Below, in pieces: positions 4,709-5,092 of a DNA stretch of 5,092 nt. This DNA comes from Chromatiales bacterium (lineage in GTDB: Bacteria > Pseudomonadota > Gammaproteobacteria > JACCYU01). The first letter of the stretch is position 1; each line of letters opens with the position of its first letter. The notes beneath the pieces are model-generated. The model had not been told where the DNA came from. It ran no database searches and was given only the letters and a program-made list of their open reading frames with translations. Where the stretch lies: contig JAPSGG010000163.1 in the NCBI GenBank assembly GCA_031177845.1, forward strand, positions 1 through 5,092, in the 5' to 3' direction. The translations under genes were made by a program, and so were the position numbers.

Positions 4709-5092
4709 CTATCTTCTCCGCGCTAACTGGACTACCTCGTCTGGTGCCATGTTCAAGGTCAGGCGGTCATCGCCCGAGACGGTAATATCATCCCAAGTGA
4801 TGGTCACCTGAGCCTCGGACGAACCCAGCAGCGCGCCCACGTTGAGTACTGCCGATTCCACCCTGCCATTGCGCCCGACGATCAGCTCGTGAATCATGCC
4901 CAGCTCATCGCCATTCAGGTTGAGCACGGGCTCACCGACATAGCGCCGCGCCTCGGATTCCAGTAAAGGCCGATCCTCGGCCGCCCGCTCGGTCTCCGCC
5001 TCGTACGTGCTCACGTCCTGCTCAAGCGAGGGGCGCACAGACTCGCTTTTTTCAGCTCCGGCAAGGATAGCTTCCTCTGGCTTGTCGGACTC
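4709..5092 (-). CDS. PRC-barrel domain protein (5' end cut by window edge)
   Basis: The frame is open from the right edge to a TAG at 4709-4711 and shows 127 residues of the C-terminal part. Residues 1-44 are an acidic, Ala/Glu-rich, probably disordered linker. Residues 46-126 form a PRC-barrel: SEARRYVGEPVLNLNGDELG, then IHELIVGRNGRVESAVLNVG, then ITWDDITVSGDDRLTLNMAPDEV. PRC-barrels are small beta barrels found in photosynthetic reaction centre H subunits, in RimM, and in many stand-alone, often envelope-associated, stress proteins. A GTG at 5036-5038 could start a 109-residue version, but no good ribosome site precedes it and the frame continues upstream, so the true start is probably outside the window. 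Whether a signal peptide or second barrel exists there is unknown. It is the first visible gene of the minus-strand cluster that continues into chaB. Confidence 0.85.
   Translation of the reverse strand, partial: ESDKPEEAILAGAEKSESVRPSLEQDVSTYEAETERAAEDRPLLESEARRYVGEPVLNLNGDELGMIHELIVGRNGRVESAVLNVGALLGSSEAQVTITWDDITVSGDDRLTLNMAPDEVVQLARRR

Overview
This window looks like an accessory stress and carbon-metabolism region of a moderately GC-rich proteobacterium. The lineage is inferred only from a sigma-54-type promoter, a gammaproteobacterial-style intergenic palindromic repeat, and the mix of gene families. No rRNA, tRNA, CRISPR array, transposase or phage gene is visible. No gene inside the window shows an internal frameshift; the genes at the two ends are cut by the window edges.

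Layout. At the left edge (1-834, minus strand) is the N-terminal 278 residues of a thiamine-pyrophosphate-dependent enzyme of the pyruvate oxidase/acetolactate synthase superfamily. A 367-bp divergent intergenic region (835-1201) follows. It holds a well-formed sigma-54 -24/-12 promoter pointing at the TPP enzyme, several inverted repeats (one hairpin shows AGGAGG in its loop), and a roughly 94-bp imperfect palindrome resembling dispersed intergenic repeats. Next on the plus strand (1202-3022) is a complete 606-residue cytoplasmic glycoside hydrolase family 15 protein (trehalase/glucoamylase type).

The right half is a minus-strand cluster. In transcription order it is: a PRC-barrel protein cut by the right edge (4709-5092), a ChaB-family protein (4430-4660), a polytopic membrane protein of the TIGR02587/DUF2391 family (3478-4308), and a single-pass membrane-anchored protein of the TIGR02588 family (3035-3469). 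The last two are a conserved gene pair of unknown function. The pair converges on the GH15 gene with only 12 bp between stop codons.

How they may work together (inference): the gene set (GH15 alpha-glucosidase/trehalase, pyruvate-oxidase-like enzyme, ChaB, PRC-barrel, TIGR02587/02588) suggests osmotic, desiccation or stationary-phase stress handling at the membrane and in storage sugar and pyruvate metabolism. The strongest candidate for undescribed biology is the TIGR02587/TIGR02588 membrane module linked to ChaB and PRC-barrel genes. The second is the palindrome-rich divergent regulatory region.
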